In this document: piece after piece, positions 40,960 through 51,037 of the stretch
Position numbering within the stretch: the stretch's first letter is position 1
Layout of the letters: each line of letters begins with the position of its first letter
Assembly: GCF_022662175.1 (NCBI RefSeq)
Contig: NZ_JAKMCR010000001.1
Span: 620,001-684,000 of the forward strand
DNA length: 64,000 nt
Reading direction: 5' to 3'
From: Aestuariivivens marinum
Lineage (GTDB): Bacteria; Bacteroidota; Bacteroidia; Flavobacteriales; Flavobacteriaceae
Notes under the pieces: model-generated
The model's database searches: none
Seen by the model: only the letters and a program-made list of their open reading frames with translations
What the model was told of the DNA's origin: nothing
Position numbers and translations under genes: made by a program

Positions 40960-40993
40960 TATTACTACATATTTTATAACTCTACAAGAAATT

Positions 40994-41398
40994 TTATTCC
41001 TTTATCTCTTGACATAGCTCTATTAAAACCCCATTAGTAGTCTTAGGATGCAAAAAAACAACCAATTTATTATCTGCACCTATCTTGGGCGCTTCATTCA
41101 ATACGATAAAATCTTCTTTTTTTAATCGTTCTATTTCAATTGCAATATTATCAACATCAAACGCTATATGATGGATTCCCTCCCCTTTTTTAGCAATAAA
41201 CTTAGCAATAGGACTGTCCTTATTGGTTGCTTCCAACAGTTCAATCTTATTAGATCCAACTTGAAAAAACGAGGTATTAACTCCTTCGCTTTCCACCATT
41301 TCAGTCTTATAATGCGGTTTCCCAAATAACTTTGAAAAAACTTTGTTGGAAGTTTCCAAACTCTTAACAGCAATGCCTATATGTTCAATTTTGTTCAT
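40994..41398 (-). CDS. mce: Methylmalonyl-CoA epimerase
   Basis: A 134-residue vicinal-oxygen-chelate (VOC) fold protein that interconverts the 2R and 2S forms of methylmalonyl-CoA in propionate metabolism. Metal ligands are in the N-terminal IEHIGIAV histidine, the central GIHHIAFDV histidine and the C-terminal GVLIELCQ glutamate. Length matches the family (about 135). The methylmalonyl-CoA mutase genes are not in this window. Confidence 0.88.
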   Translation of the reverse strand: MNKIEHIGIAVKSLETSNKVFSKLFGKPHYKTEMVESEGVNTSFFQVGSNKIELLEATNKDSPIAKFIAKKGEGIHHIAFDVDNIAIEIERLKKEDFIVLNEAPKIGADNKLVVFLHPKTTNGVLIELCQEIKE

Positions 41399-41434
41399 TT
41401 AGTTCCAAGGTTTAATGATATAAATTTTGAATAC

Positions 41435-41442
41435 CAAAGGTA
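41435..41442 (-). promoter_or_regulatory. Candidate -7 box for mce
   Basis: TACCTTTG on the minus strand matches TAnnTTTG and ends 36 bases before the mce ATG. Confidence 0.4.
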
Positions 41443-41462
41443 AATAATCTTTAAATATCAAT

Positions 41463-41470
41463 TACTTTTG
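41463..41470 (+). promoter_or_regulatory. Candidate -7 box for rbfA, almost adjacent to the start codon
   Basis: TACTTTTG matches TAnnTTTG and ends four bases before the rbfA ATG, so the transcript would start at or next to the ATG. This parallels the box before the integrase gene. Confidence 0.35.
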
Positions 41471-41474
41471 CAAT

Positions 41475-41870
41475 ATGGAAGAAAGTCAAAGACAAAAAAA
41501 AATAGCATCTGTATTACAGCGTGATTTGGCAGAAGTACTTCAATATGCGGCCACACAAGGCGGTATGCGAGGCATTTTAATTTCGGTATCAAAAGTCAAG
41601 GTTACTGTAGACTTATCGATTGCCAAGGTTTACGTAAGTGTGTTTCCCAACCACAAAGGTGCCGAAATTTTAAAGGGCATCACCTCTAACGCCCCTTTAA
41701 TAAAACACGAGTTGGCTCAACGCACTAAACACCAATTAAGACGCATGCCCCAGCTTGAGTTCTTTATAGATGACTCTTTAGAATATATAGACAAAATAGA
41801 GCAATCCCTAAAAGGAAAGGAGAATCCCATTAACAATCCTGATTTGCTCGACAAAAGAAAAAAATCTTAG
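41475..41870 (+). CDS. rbfA: Ribosome-binding factor A
   Basis: A 131-residue KH-like-fold protein needed for late 30S subunit maturation and 16S rRNA 5'-end processing. The N-terminal SQRQKKIASVLQRDLAEVLQ, the central VSKVKVTVDLSIAKVYVSVF and the C-terminal RTKHQLRRMPQLEFFIDDSLEY are characteristic. The TTG start of the LolC/E-like permease immediately follows its stop codon with no gap, so the two are cotranslated. Confidence 0.93.
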   Translation: MEESQRQKKIASVLQRDLAEVLQYAATQGGMRGILISVSKVKVTVDLSIAKVYVSVFPNHKGAEILKGITSNAPLIKHELAQRTKHQLRRMPQLEFFIDDSLEYIDKIEQSLKGKENPINNPDLLDKRKKS

Positions 41871-43088
41871 TTGAATGTTTCTCTATACATAGCAAAGCGT
41901 TACTTACGTTCTAAAAGTAGCAACAACGCCATTAACATTATATCTTATATCGCATTACTTGGTGTTATTTTGGGATCTGCTTCCCTATTTATTGTTCTTT
42001 CGGGGTTTGCTGGGTTAAAGGATTTTACACTTCAATTTTCAACCATCATCGATCCCGATTTAAAAGCCGTGGTCGCCAAAGGGAAATCGTTTATTTTAAC
42101 TGATGAAGAAGCTGTAAAACTATCCCATATTGAAGATATTGTGGTTTTTTCAAAAGTTGTGGAGGAACGTGTTTTTATTCAGTCTAACGACAAATCCTAC
42201 CCAAGCGCTTCCATAAAAGGAATAGATGATAATTTTAAGCGAGTCAATGTAATCGATTCGATATTGGAACAGGGTAATTGGTTGCAGGAAAAAACCAATC
42301 AAATTGTTGTTGGTTCAGGTATTTCTAATAACCTATCTTTTGGCGTCTTGGATTACAATAAAGTCATTAACATCTATGTGCCCAAACCTGGTAAAGGCCA
42401 AATCAACTCGGTCGAAGAAGCGTTCAATACAGTAAACGCAGTTAATGTTGGAGTGTTTTCTATCAATGAAAGCCTAAACGACACTTATGTATTTGCCTCC
42501 TTAAGTTTAGCACAGCATTTATTGAACTACAAGCACAATCAAATTTCAGCTATAGAATTTAAGCTTAAGGAAGATACTGATGAAGCTTGGGTAAGAGAGC
42601 AAATTCAAGCTGTGTTAGGTGATAAGGTCGTGCTTAAAAATAGAGCACAATTAAATGATGCATTATATAAAATGCTAAACACCGAAAATCTAGCGGTCTA
42701 TCTCATTTTTACATTGGTGTTGATTATAGCTCTTTTTAATGTTATTGGATCGATAATTATGATGATTTTAGACAAAAAGAAAACCCTAAACACCCTATTT
42801 AACCTTGGTGCTAACATAAAGGATATTCGTAACATTTTTTTTCTTCAAGGCAGCTTAATGAGTGTTTTAGGCGGAATAATTGGAATTGCTGTTGGTTTGT
42901 TACTTACATTAAATCAATTATACGGTCCTATAGGGTTGAAATTTTTTATAACAGCTTCGTTGCCTTATCCAGTAAAAATAAAAATCATTAACGTTTTTAT
43001 CGTGTTTTTTACTATTTCGGTTTTAGGTGTAATAGCTTCAACAATAGCATCGGCAAGGATTACGAAAAATTTGGTACAGGATTATTGA
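41871..43088 (+). CDS. FtsX/LolC-E-like ABC transporter permease
   Basis: A 405-residue inner-membrane permease with the MacB/FtsX layout: one N-terminal helix (about residues 18-48), a large periplasmic domain (about 50-265) and three C-terminal helices (about 270-300, 320-350 and 370-400). It resembles LolC/LolE, which release lipoproteins to the carrier LolA. The ATPase gene is not adjacent. The start is TTG directly after the rbfA stop; the motif IAKRYLRSKSSNNAINIIS at the N-terminus is typical and supports it. Confidence 0.85.
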   Translation: MNVSLYIAKRYLRSKSSNNAINIISYIALLGVILGSASLFIVLSGFAGLKDFTLQFSTIIDPDLKAVVAKGKSFILTDEEAVKLSHIEDIVVFSKVVEERVFIQSNDKSYPSASIKGIDDNFKRVNVIDSILEQGNWLQEKTNQIVVGSGISNNLSFGVLDYNKVINIYVPKPGKGQINSVEEAFNTVNAVNVGVFSINESLNDTYVFASLSLAQHLLNYKHNQISAIEFKLKEDTDEAWVREQIQAVLGDKVVLKNRAQLNDALYKMLNTENLAVYLIFTLVLIIALFNVIGSIIMMILDKKKTLNTLFNLGANIKDIRNIFFLQGSLMSVLGGIIGIAVGLLLTLNQLYGPIGLKFFITASLPYPVKIKIINVFIVFFTISVLGVIASTIASARITKNLVQDY

Positions 43089-43171
43089 TTTTTTAACACC
43101 GCCTCTGGTGTTTGAGGTTCTCAAAAACATCACATGCTAGTCGGATTTTCACCCCAACCCTCAAGATTAGG

Positions 43172-44167
43172 TTAGTCAGTAAATTGGTAATCACTAAATT
43201 TTTCCAGAACCTCGTCAAAAACAGCAAATACATCTTTTGAATCATCACTAGTAACCATTTTGGTACGGTATTCCTTGAAATGCGGAATGCCCTTAAAATA
43301 ATTAGTGTAATGTCTACGGGTTTCAAAAACACCTAAGATTTCTCCTTTCCAGTTTATTGCCATTTGCAGATGTCGGCGTACCGCTTCTACACGCTCGGCC
43401 ATGGAAATAGGTGGTAAATGTTCTCCTGTTTTAAAATAATGTTTAACTTGTTTAAAAAACCAAGGGTTACCTATACTCGCACGACCTATCATGGCACCGT
43501 CCAATCCGTAGCTATCACGCATTTCTGCTGCTTTTTCCGGTGTATCAACGTCGCCATTACCAAACACGGGAATGTGCATACGAGGGTTGTTTTTTACTTC
43601 GGCAATAGGTTTCCAATCGGCATTTCCCTTATACATTTGGGCTCGTGTTCGTCCATGAATGGCAATAGCCTTACATCCCACATCTTGCAGGCGTTCGGCA
43701 ACCTCAACAATCTTTATGGAATCATGGTCCCAGCCCAAACGTGTTTTTACGGTAATCGGTAGATTGGTGCGTTTTACCATTTCGGCTGTCAATTTTTCCA
43801 TTAAACAAACATCCTTTAAAATGCCTGCGCCTGCGCCTTTACTCACCACTTTTTTTACGGGACAGCCAAAATTGATATCAATAATATCAGGGTTCGATTT
43901 TTCAACAATATCAATGGTTTGCAGCATACTATCCAAATTAGCTCCAAATATTTGAATTCCTACGGGACGCTCCTTTTCATAAATATCCAACTTCATCACG
44001 CTTTTGGCCGCATTGCGTATTAAACCTTCGCTGGAGACAAACTCAGTATACACCACATCAGCGCCCTGTTCCTTGCAAAGCGCACGAAAAGGTGGGTCAC
44101 TAACATCTTCCATAGGAGCCAAAAGTAATGGAAAATCGGGGAGTTCTATATTGTCTATTTTTACCAC
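43172..44167 (-). CDS. dusB: tRNA-dihydrouridine synthase (DusB type)
   Basis: A 331-residue FMN enzyme that reduces uridines to dihydrouridine in tRNA D-loops. The TIM barrel shows LLAPMEDVSDPPFR, the catalytic C102 in DINFGCPVKKVVSKGAGAG, TVKTRLGWD, AIHGRTRAQMYKG and the FMN-phosphate loop GNGDVDTPE...DGAMIGRASIGNPWFF. Length is normal. The 83-base gap to the permease gene has a short hairpin (AACACC/GGTGTT) without a clear T run. Confidence 0.92.
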   Translation of the reverse strand: MVKIDNIELPDFPLLLAPMEDVSDPPFRALCKEQGADVVYTEFVSSEGLIRNAAKSVMKLDIYEKERPVGIQIFGANLDSMLQTIDIVEKSNPDIIDINFGCPVKKVVSKGAGAGILKDVCLMEKLTAEMVKRTNLPITVKTRLGWDHDSIKIVEVAERLQDVGCKAIAIHGRTRAQMYKGNADWKPIAEVKNNPRMHIPVFGNGDVDTPEKAAEMRDSYGLDGAMIGRASIGNPWFFKQVKHYFKTGEHLPPISMAERVEAVRRHLQMAINWKGEILGVFETRRHYTNYFKGIPHFKEYRTKMVTSDDSKDVFAVFDEVLEKFSDYQFTD

Positions 44168-44185
44168 TTAACTTAAATTGGAGTG

Positions 44186-44193
44186 CAAAATTA
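44186..44193 (-). promoter_or_regulatory. Candidate -7 box for dusB
   Basis: TAATTTTG on the minus strand matches TAnnTTTG and ends eighteen bases before the dusB ATG. Confidence 0.4.
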
Positions 44194-44256
44194 CAGTTTT
44201 TTGTTGAATGACTTACCATTACCTTAAAAACCTAACTGCAACATCAAAAAATCAGC

Positions 44257-44264
44257 TATATTTG
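44257..44264 (+). promoter_or_regulatory. Candidate -7 box for lepA
   Basis: TATATTTG matches TAnnTTTG and ends 28 bases before the lepA ATG. Confidence 0.4.
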
Positions 44265-44292
44265 CAAATTCAATCTAGGCATAGATTCAGAC

Positions 44293-46089
44293 ATGAAGCA
44301 TATCAGAAATTTTTGCATTATTGCACATATAGATCACGGTAAGAGCACTCTTGCAGATCGCTTGTTGGATTTTACGGGTTCAGTAACCGATAGGGAAAAA
44401 CAGGATCAGTTACTCGATAATATGGACTTGGAGCGCGAACGTGGCATTACTATAAAATCACACGCTATACAAATGGATTATATGTACAAAGGTGAGCAAT
44501 ATGTACTCAACCTTATCGATACTCCTGGGCATGTTGATTTTAGTTATGAAGTGTCCCGTTCCATTGCAGCTTGCGAAGGCGCCCTTCTTATTGTTGATGC
44601 CGCCCAAAGTATACAGGCACAAACCATATCCAACTTGTATTTGGCATTGGAAAACGATTTGGAAATTATCCCTATTTTAAATAAAGTGGATTTACCTTCT
44701 GCCAATCCCGAAGAAGTAACCGATGATATTGTAGACTTGTTAGGTTGTGAACCAGAAGATGTTATCCATGCCAGTGGTAAAACCGGTTTTGGAGTAGATA
44801 ATGTGTTGGCTGCTGTTATAGAGCGTATTCCTGCGCCTAAAGGTAATCCAGACGAGCCCTTACAAGCCCTTATTTTCGATTCGGTTTACAATTCCTTTCG
44901 TGGGGTGGAAACCTATTTTAGAGTTATTAACGGCTCCATAAAAAAGGGACAGCACATCAAATTTATAGCTACTGGTAAAAACTATTTTGCCGATGAGGTA
45001 GGCACCCTTAAACTCAAACAATTGCCAAAAAATGAAATTAAAGCAGGAGATGTTGGCTATGTAATAACTGGCATAAAAGAGGCTAAAGAAGTTAAAGTAG
45101 GGGATACAATTACCGATGCCAAAAACCCGACAAAAAATGCTATTTCAGGTTTCGAAGATGTCAAACCTATGGTCTTTGCTGGTATTTACCCTGTAGACAC
45201 TGAGGATTATGAAGAGCTACGTGCATCGATGGAGAAACTACAGCTTAACGACGCTTCTTTGGTTTTTCAACCTGAAAGTTCGGCTGCTTTAGGCTTCGGT
45301 TTCCGTTGTGGATTCTTGGGCATGCTCCACATGGAAATTATTCAAGAGCGATTGGAACGTGAGTTCGACATGACAGTAATTACTACTGTACCTAACGTAT
45401 CCTATCATGCCTTTACAAAAAAATATCCAGACGACATTATAATTGTTAACAACCCTTCCGATCTACCAGACCCTTCAACTTTAGATCGTGTGGAAGAACC
45501 TTACATAAAAGCGACCATCATTACTAAAGCCGATTTTGTGGGCAACGTGATGAGCTTATGTATTGAAAAGCGAGGCATGATAACCAATCAAACCTATTTA
45601 ACACAAGACCGTGTAGAGCTTAATTTCGATATGCCTTTGGCCGAAATTGTTTTCGATTTTTACGATCGCTTAAAAACGGTTTCAAAAGGCTATGCCTCTT
45701 TTGATTATCACCCTATTGGAATGCGTACATCAAAATTGGTGCGTGTCGATATTTTATTGAACGCCCAGCCCGTTGATGCACTTTCGGCTTTAATACATGC
45801 CGATAACGCTCAAAACATTGGAAAAAAAATGTGTGAGAAGCTAAAGGAGCTTATTCCGCGTCAGCAATTCGACATTCCGGTGCAAGCTGCCATTGGCGCT
45901 AAAATCATTTCAAGGGAAACCATTAAAGCGCTTCGCAAAGACGTTACTGCAAAATGTTATGGCGGTGATATATCACGTAAGCGTAAACTTTTGGAAAAAC
46001 AGAAAAAAGGGAAAAAGCGCATGCGTCAAGTTGGAAATGTTGAAATCCCACAACAAGCCTTTATGGCTGTTTTAAAACTTAATGATTAA
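44293..46089 (+). CDS. lepA: Elongation factor 4 (LepA)
   Basis: A 598-residue translational GTPase that acts on stalled or initiating ribosomes. G motifs are AHIDHGKST (G1), RGITIKS (G2), DTPGHVDF (G3) and NKVDLPSA (G4). EF-G-like domains follow, and the LepA-specific C-terminal domain ends with [29 protein letters not shown], diagnostic for LepA rather than EF-G. Length fits (about 595-600). Confidence 0.97.
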   Translation: MKHIRNFCIIAHIDHGKSTLADRLLDFTGSVTDREKQDQLLDNMDLERERGITIKSHAIQMDYMYKGEQYVLNLIDTPGHVDFSYEVSRSIAACEGALLIVDAAQSIQAQTISNLYLALENDLEIIPILNKVDLPSANPEEVTDDIVDLLGCEPEDVIHASGKTGFGVDNVLAAVIERIPAPKGNPDEPLQALIFDSVYNSFRGVETYFRVINGSIKKGQHIKFIATGKNYFADEVGTLKLKQLPKNEIKAGDVGYVITGIKEAKEVKVGDTITDAKNPTKNAISGFEDVKPMVFAGIYPVDTEDYEELRASMEKLQLNDASLVFQPESSAALGFGFRCGFLGMLHMEIIQERLEREFDMTVITTVPNVSYHAFTKKYPDDIIIVNNPSDLPDPSTLDRVEEPYIKATIITKADFVGNVMSLCIEKRGMITNQTYLTQDRVELNFDMPLAEIVFDFYDRLKTVSKGYASFDYHPIGMRTSKLVRVDILLNAQPVDALSALIHADNAQNIGKKMCEKLKELIPRQQFDIPVQAAIGAKIISRETIKALRKDVTAKCYGGDISRKRKLLEKQKKGKKRMRQVGNVEIPQQAFMAVLKLND

Positions 46090-46254
46090 CCAAGTCGGGT
46101 AGCTATATTATCTTATTGATAATCTTTAAATTAAGTTTTCTATTTTGCTTATTGTATAATTGCGATTATTGTAAGTGTTTGATTAATAAAATCTTGTTTT
46201 TAAGGATATTATTAACCAATAGCGTAAAAAGGTTTATTTTCCTCAAAAATATAG

Positions 46255-46284
46255 TTGCAGCCAAAAAAGTATACAATAATTTTG
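46255..46284 (+). promoter_or_regulatory. Promoter of the glgA-glgC-glgB operon
   Basis: TTG at 46255-46257, a 19-base spacer, then TAATTTTG at 46277-46284. Both elements match the Bacteroidetes sigma-A consensus at correct spacing, 27 bases before the glgA ATG. It is the best promoter match in the window. Confidence 0.65.
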
Positions 46285-46311
46285 TATGTTTAAAGACACA
46301 TACAATTTTAA

Positions 46312-47718
46312 ATGAATATAATTCACATAAGTGCTGAATGTTATCCTGTTGCCAAAGTTGGCGGTCTTGCCGATGTTGTTGGAGCTCTACCCAAATACCA
46401 AAATAATGCAAGCATATCATCCCAGGTTATCATGCCATATTACGATGTGAAGTTTACAAAAGAAAACCAATTTACATCCATCTTTGAGTCTGAATTAGAT
46501 TTAGGTGGTGAGCAGTACAACTTCAACATTTTAAAGCTCAAAGAAAACAGTTTAGATTTTGATATCTTTTTTGTTAATGTTCCCAAATTGATCTTTAAGG
46601 ATTATGTGTATTCTTTTGATGATACCAAACGTTTTTTGGCCTTTCAGATTGCCGCTTTAGATTGGATGCTTACATGGGAATCTTTACCCGATATTATCCA
46701 CTGTCATGATCATCACACCGGGTTAACACCGTTTATGCTTCAAGAAAGCCATAAATATCAAGCTTTTAGAAAAATTCCTAATATACTAACAATACACAAT
46801 GCCCAATACCAAGGTTGGTTTTCACATGATAACGTAAATTTAATACCGTCTTTTAATTTTAATAATGTGGGGTTGCTAGATTGGGGTGGTCAAATAAACC
46901 CTTTAGCGGCCGCTATTAAATGTGCATGGCGGGTCACTACGGTATCGCCAAGTTATATGGAAGAATTAAAAACCAACGCCAATGGCTTAGAGAGTTTACT
47001 CGCAGATGAAAGTGCTAAGTGTGTTGGTATTTTAAATGGAATTGACACTAAAGTTTGGAATCCCAAAACCGATAGTTATATTGTAAAAAACTATTCCGAT
47101 AAAACCATAATTTCTGGAAAAAAAGCTAATAAAAAACACTTGTGTAATACCTTCAATTTAGATAGTAGTAAACCTTTATTCGCTTTTATTGGTCGCTTAG
47201 TTGGCGAAAAAGGTTCCGATTTGTTTCCTGAAACCTTTAAAATAGCTTTACAAAACCCTAATATTTCTATTTTGTTATTGGGTTCTGGGCATAAAGATAC
47301 CGAAACCCAACTCGAAGCCTTAAAAGAAGAGTTTCAAGGCCGTTATAACGCTTACATTGGATACGATGAAAAATTGTCCCATATTATCTATGCTGGGGCC
47401 GATTTTCTGTTAATGCCTTCTCGGGTAGAACCTTGCGGATTAAACCAAATGTACTCACTTCGTTATGGCACTATCCCTATTGTACGCAGTATTGGTGGCT
47501 TAAAGGACACTGTTATAGACATTTCTAACCCAGACGGGTTTGGTATTTGCCACGACAATGTAACTATAGATGAAATAACCAATGCTATTGACCGAGGGGC
47601 AAAGCTTTATGAAAACCAAACCCACTTCAAAGCCATAAGAACAAAAATTATGAGGATAGACCACTCATGGGATGCTTCTGCAAAACAATATATCAATTTA
47701 TATAAATCCATAAACTAA
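46312..47718 (+). CDS. glgA: Glycogen synthase
   Basis: A 468-residue GT5 retaining glycosyltransferase that adds glucose from ADP-glucose to glycogen. The N-terminal KVGGLADVVGALPK contains the ADP-glucose-binding K15-x-G-G-L motif. The C-terminal Rossmann domain shows GRLVGEKGSD and PSRVEPCGLNQMYSLRYGTIPIV with the catalytic-pocket glutamate. Length is typical. First gene of the glg operon; glgC follows six bases later. Confidence 0.96.
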   Translation: MNIIHISAECYPVAKVGGLADVVGALPKYQNNASISSQVIMPYYDVKFTKENQFTSIFESELDLGGEQYNFNILKLKENSLDFDIFFVNVPKLIFKDYVYSFDDTKRFLAFQIAALDWMLTWESLPDIIHCHDHHTGLTPFMLQESHKYQAFRKIPNILTIHNAQYQGWFSHDNVNLIPSFNFNNVGLLDWGGQINPLAAAIKCAWRVTTVSPSYMEELKTNANGLESLLADESAKCVGILNGIDTKVWNPKTDSYIVKNYSDKTIISGKKANKKHLCNTFNLDSSKPLFAFIGRLVGEKGSDLFPETFKIALQNPNISILLLGSGHKDTETQLEALKEEFQGRYNAYIGYDEKLSHIIYAGADFLLMPSRVEPCGLNQMYSLRYGTIPIVRSIGGLKDTVIDISNPDGFGICHDNVTIDEITNAIDRGAKLYENQTHFKAIRTKIMRIDHSWDASAKQYINLYKSIN

Positions 47719-47723
47719 TAGCC

Positions 47724-48989
47724 ATGATAAATGATAAAGTATTATCCATAATTTTAGGGGGTGGCCAAGGTAGCAGATTGCACCCGTTAACCGAGCAGAG
47801 ATCTAAACCAGCTGTTCCCATCGCTGGAAAATATAGGCTGGTAGATATTCCTATTTCTAACTGTATTAATGCAGATATTAAGCGCATTTATGTTCTAACG
47901 CAGTTTAATTCTGCTTCATTAAACCGTCATATAAAAAACACCTATCATTTTAGCTTCTTTAGTTCGGCATTTGTCGATGTATTGGCAGCCGAACAAACTC
48001 CTCAAAACAAGGGATGGTTTCAGGGTACTGCTGATGCTGTACGACAAAGTATGCAACACATTACAAGACATGATTTTGAATATGCTTTAATTCTTTCTGG
48101 TGATCAATTATATCAAATGGATTATGACGAAATGATTAAGGCTCACGAAGCCAGTGGTGCTGAAATATCAATCGCTACTATTCCGGTAAATGCTAAAGAT
48201 GCTACAGGGTTTGGTATCTTAAAATCGGATGAAAATAATATTATTACCTCTTTTATTGAAAAACCAGATACCAGCTTGCTGCCCGATTGGACATCAGACG
48301 TTAGCGAGGAGATGAAAGCTCAAGGTAGAAACTACTTAGCTTCCATGGGTATATATATCTTTAATAGGGATTTACTAATCGAATTGATGAATGACGATTC
48401 AACAATAGATTTTGGTAAAGAGATTATTCCCCAAAACATTGAAAAACATAAAACCCTAAGCTATCAATATGAAGGCTATTGGACTGATATAGGTACTATT
48501 GAATCGTTTTTTGAAGCCAATATTGGGTTAACAGAAGATATTCCAAAATTCGATTTATACGATAAAACAAGACGTATTTATACAAGGGCTCGTATGCTGC
48601 CAACTTCTAAGGTATCTGGAACCATGCTGGAAAAAGCTGTTATTGCTGAAGGCTGTATCATTAATGCCGCAAAAATAGAGCAATCTGTTATAGGTATTCG
48701 TTCTAGGATTGGTGAAGAATCAACTATAATAAATACTTATATGATGGGATGCGATTATTATGAAAATATTTTGACCATTGATAGAAATGAAGTTGAAATT
48801 CTTACAGGAATAGGCAAGCGTTGTTTCATTAAAAATGCCATTATTGACAAAAACTGTCGTATTGGTGATGATGTGCGTATTAATGGCGGAAAACACTTGG
48901 AAGACACAGAAACCGACACCTATGCAGTAAGAGATGGCATTATCGTTATTAAAAAAGGTGCCGTTATCCCTAATGGAACCGTAATTTAA
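47724..48989 (+). CDS. glgC: Glucose-1-phosphate adenylyltransferase
   Basis: A 421-residue enzyme that makes ADP-glucose from ATP and glucose-1-phosphate, the committed step of glycogen synthesis. The nucleotidyltransferase signature GGGQGSRLHPLTEQRSKPAVPIAGKYR opens the protein, with FQGTADAVRQ, SGDQLYQMDY and IEKPD following. The C-terminal left-handed beta-helix carries the allosteric region. It is normally activated by glycolytic intermediates. Three bases separate it from glgB. Confidence 0.96.
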   Translation: MINDKVLSIILGGGQGSRLHPLTEQRSKPAVPIAGKYRLVDIPISNCINADIKRIYVLTQFNSASLNRHIKNTYHFSFFSSAFVDVLAAEQTPQNKGWFQGTADAVRQSMQHITRHDFEYALILSGDQLYQMDYDEMIKAHEASGAEISIATIPVNAKDATGFGILKSDENNIITSFIEKPDTSLLPDWTSDVSEEMKAQGRNYLASMGIYIFNRDLLIELMNDDSTIDFGKEIIPQNIEKHKTLSYQYEGYWTDIGTIESFFEANIGLTEDIPKFDLYDKTRRIYTRARMLPTSKVSGTMLEKAVIAEGCIINAAKIEQSVIGIRSRIGEESTIINTYMMGCDYYENILTIDRNEVEILTGIGKRCFIKNAIIDKNCRIGDDVRINGGKHLEDTETDTYAVRDGIIVIKKGAVIPNGTVI

Positions 48990-48992
48990 TTT

Positions 48993-50903
48993 ATGACAAA
49001 CGTAATAGCACATAGCCTTTTTAGTGATTTTGATATAAACCTATTTAAAGCAGGTAAGCATTACCGTTTATATGAAAAATTTGGATCACACCCACTTACT
49101 GTTGATGGTATTCAAGGAACTTATTTTGCTGTATGGGCCCCAAGCGCCAAACAAGTGTCTGTGGTAGGAGACTTCAATTATTGGAACGGTAAGAACCATC
49201 AGCTTTATGTACGTTGGGATGCTTCGGGTATTTGGGAAGGTTTTATCCCTCATGTAGGCAAAGGTAATTTATATAAATACAAAATCCATTCGAATCACAA
49301 TGGTGTTGTGACCGAAAAGGCTGATCCTTATGCTAGACGTAATGAACATCCTCCAAAAACAGCATCAATTATTTGGGACTATAACTATAAGTGGAAAGAT
49401 GCCCAATGGATGAGAAAACGTAAAAAGCATAATGCTTTGGATGCACCTTATTCCGTTTATGAAGTGCATTTGGGATCATGGAAAAAACAGGTGGAAGAAG
49501 ATCGGTATTTGTCATACTTCGAGTTGGCCGATGAGCTTGTAAACTATGTCAAGGACATGAATTTTACCCATGTGGAACTCATGCCTATTATGGAATTTCC
49601 ATACGATCCTTCTTGGGGCTACCAAATAACTGGTTATTTTGCTCCCTCATCACGTTTTGGATATCCAGAAGAATTCAAATATCTAGTAGATAAACTACAC
49701 CAAAACAATATAGGGATAATCTTAGACTGGGTACCATCACATTTTCCTGAAGACGCACATGGATTAGGGTTCTTTGATGGATCTCATTTATACGAACACC
49801 CAGACCCTAGAAAAGGGTATCACCAAGATTGGAAAAGTTTAATTTTTAATTATGGCCGTAACGAAGTTAAATCTTTTTTAATAAGTAATGCTATATTTTG
49901 GTTGGAGCAATTCCATGTTGATGGTTTACGGGTTGATGCTGTGGCTTCTATGCTATTTTTGGATTACTCTAGAGAAGATGGACAATGGGAACCAAATATA
50001 TATGGCGGAAGGGAAAATCTGGAAGCCATAGCTTTCTTAAAGGAATTAAATGAAGAGGTCTATAAATCATTCCCCGATGCACAAACCATTGCTGAAGAAT
50101 CGACAGCATTTCCAGGAGTTTCCAAACCCGTATTTTTAGGAGGCTTAGGGTTTGGCATGAAATGGATGATGGGTTGGATGCATGATACTTTAGAATATTT
50201 TAAAAAAGACCCTATTTATAGGCAGTATCATCAAAACGATATCACTTTTAGTTTGGCATATGCCTTTACTGAAAATTTTATGTTGCCACTATCACATGAT
50301 GAAGTGGTATATGGTAAAAACTCTATTTTAGGCAGAATGCCCGGTGACGAGTGGCAACGGTTTGCCAACCTTCGCTTATTATATAGCTATATGTTTACCC
50401 ATCCAGGGACAAACCTCATATTTATGGGCGGTGAGTTTGGGCAATACAACGAATGGGATTTTCAAAGTAGTTTGGATTGGAATTTATTGGACTTTGAACC
50501 TCATCAAAAATTTCAAAGCTTTTTTAAGGCGCTTAATACGTTTTATCGAGAAACCCCTGCCTTGTTTGAAAAACAATTTAGCCATGATGGTTTTGAATGG
50601 ATTAGTTACGACGACCACCAAAACTGTGTCATGTCCTATATACGGAAGGGTAAAGACCCTAAACAAGATATTATAGTAGTGTGCAACCTAACCCCAACAG
50701 TAAGGGAAAATTATAAGATAGGGCTTCCAAATAGCGGAAAACTAAAAGAGGTTTTTAATATTGATAACGCTGAATTTGGCGGTAGCGGTATATCTAATAA
50801 ACGTGCTTTAACCATTAAAAAAGAATCATGGAACGGAAAACCGTTTTCAGCTAAAATAAAACTGCCTCCACTTGCAATTACTATTTTTCAATTTCAAACT
50901 TAA
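48993..50903 (+). CDS. glgB: 1,4-alpha-glucan branching enzyme
   Basis: A 636-residue GH13 enzyme that introduces alpha-1,6 branches in glycogen. An N-terminal CBM48 domain (about residues 25-125; AVWAPSAKQVSVVGDFNYWNG) precedes the (beta/alpha)8 barrel with nucleophile D315 (DGLRVDAVASM), acid E368 (IAEEST) and LSHDEVVYGK. The C-terminal all-beta domain ends the protein. Length is typical of the shorter GlgB type lacking the extra N-terminal module. A strong terminator follows. Confidence 0.96.
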   Translation: MTNVIAHSLFSDFDINLFKAGKHYRLYEKFGSHPLTVDGIQGTYFAVWAPSAKQVSVVGDFNYWNGKNHQLYVRWDASGIWEGFIPHVGKGNLYKYKIHSNHNGVVTEKADPYARRNEHPPKTASIIWDYNYKWKDAQWMRKRKKHNALDAPYSVYEVHLGSWKKQVEEDRYLSYFELADELVNYVKDMNFTHVELMPIMEFPYDPSWGYQITGYFAPSSRFGYPEEFKYLVDKLHQNNIGIILDWVPSHFPEDAHGLGFFDGSHLYEHPDPRKGYHQDWKSLIFNYGRNEVKSFLISNAIFWLEQFHVDGLRVDAVASMLFLDYSREDGQWEPNIYGGRENLEAIAFLKELNEEVYKSFPDAQTIAEESTAFPGVSKPVFLGGLGFGMKWMMGWMHDTLEYFKKDPIYRQYHQNDITFSLAYAFTENFMLPLSHDEVVYGKNSILGRMPGDEWQRFANLRLLYSYMFTHPGTNLIFMGGEFGQYNEWDFQSSLDWNLLDFEPHQKFQSFFKALNTFYRETPALFEKQFSHDGFEWISYDDHQNCVMSYIRKGKDPKQDIIVVCNLTPTVRENYKIGLPNSGKLKEVFNIDNAEFGGSGISNKRALTIKKESWNGKPFSAKIKLPPLAITIFQFQT

Positions 50904-50924
50904 TCAATTGATACTTTTATAATT

Positions 50925-50971
50925 ATATCACTAATTGTTTGGCCTTAACACAAATAATTAGTGATATTTTT
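50925..50971 (+). terminator. Strong terminator after glgB
   Basis: ATATCACTAATT and AATTAGTGATAT form a perfect twelve-base stem, extended inward by TTTG/CAAA, followed by a T run. It ends the glgACB operon before the GH31 gene. Confidence 0.85.
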
Positions 50972-50997
50972 ACCAAATATAAAGGCTTAAAACCTAA

Positions 50998-51005
50998 TAT
51001 ATTTG
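50998..51005 (+). promoter_or_regulatory. Candidate -7 box for the GH31 gene
   Basis: TATATTTG matches TAnnTTTG and ends 32 bases before the ATG at 51038, after the glgB terminator, suggesting separate transcription. Confidence 0.4.
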
Positions 51006-51037
51006 TTACTTTCGTGGATTAATTAATTCAATTAATT

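Noticed and set aside
43095-43112. Hairpin AACACC/GGTGTT between the LolC/E-like permease gene and dusB as a terminator
   Set aside because: The T run precedes rather than follows the stem on the plus strand and there is none on the minus strand.
46116-46337. 73-residue plus-strand frame before glgA
   Set aside because: It lies over the glgA promoter and start, is very rich in F, L, I, K and C as expected from AT-rich noncoding DNA, and has no coding flavour.
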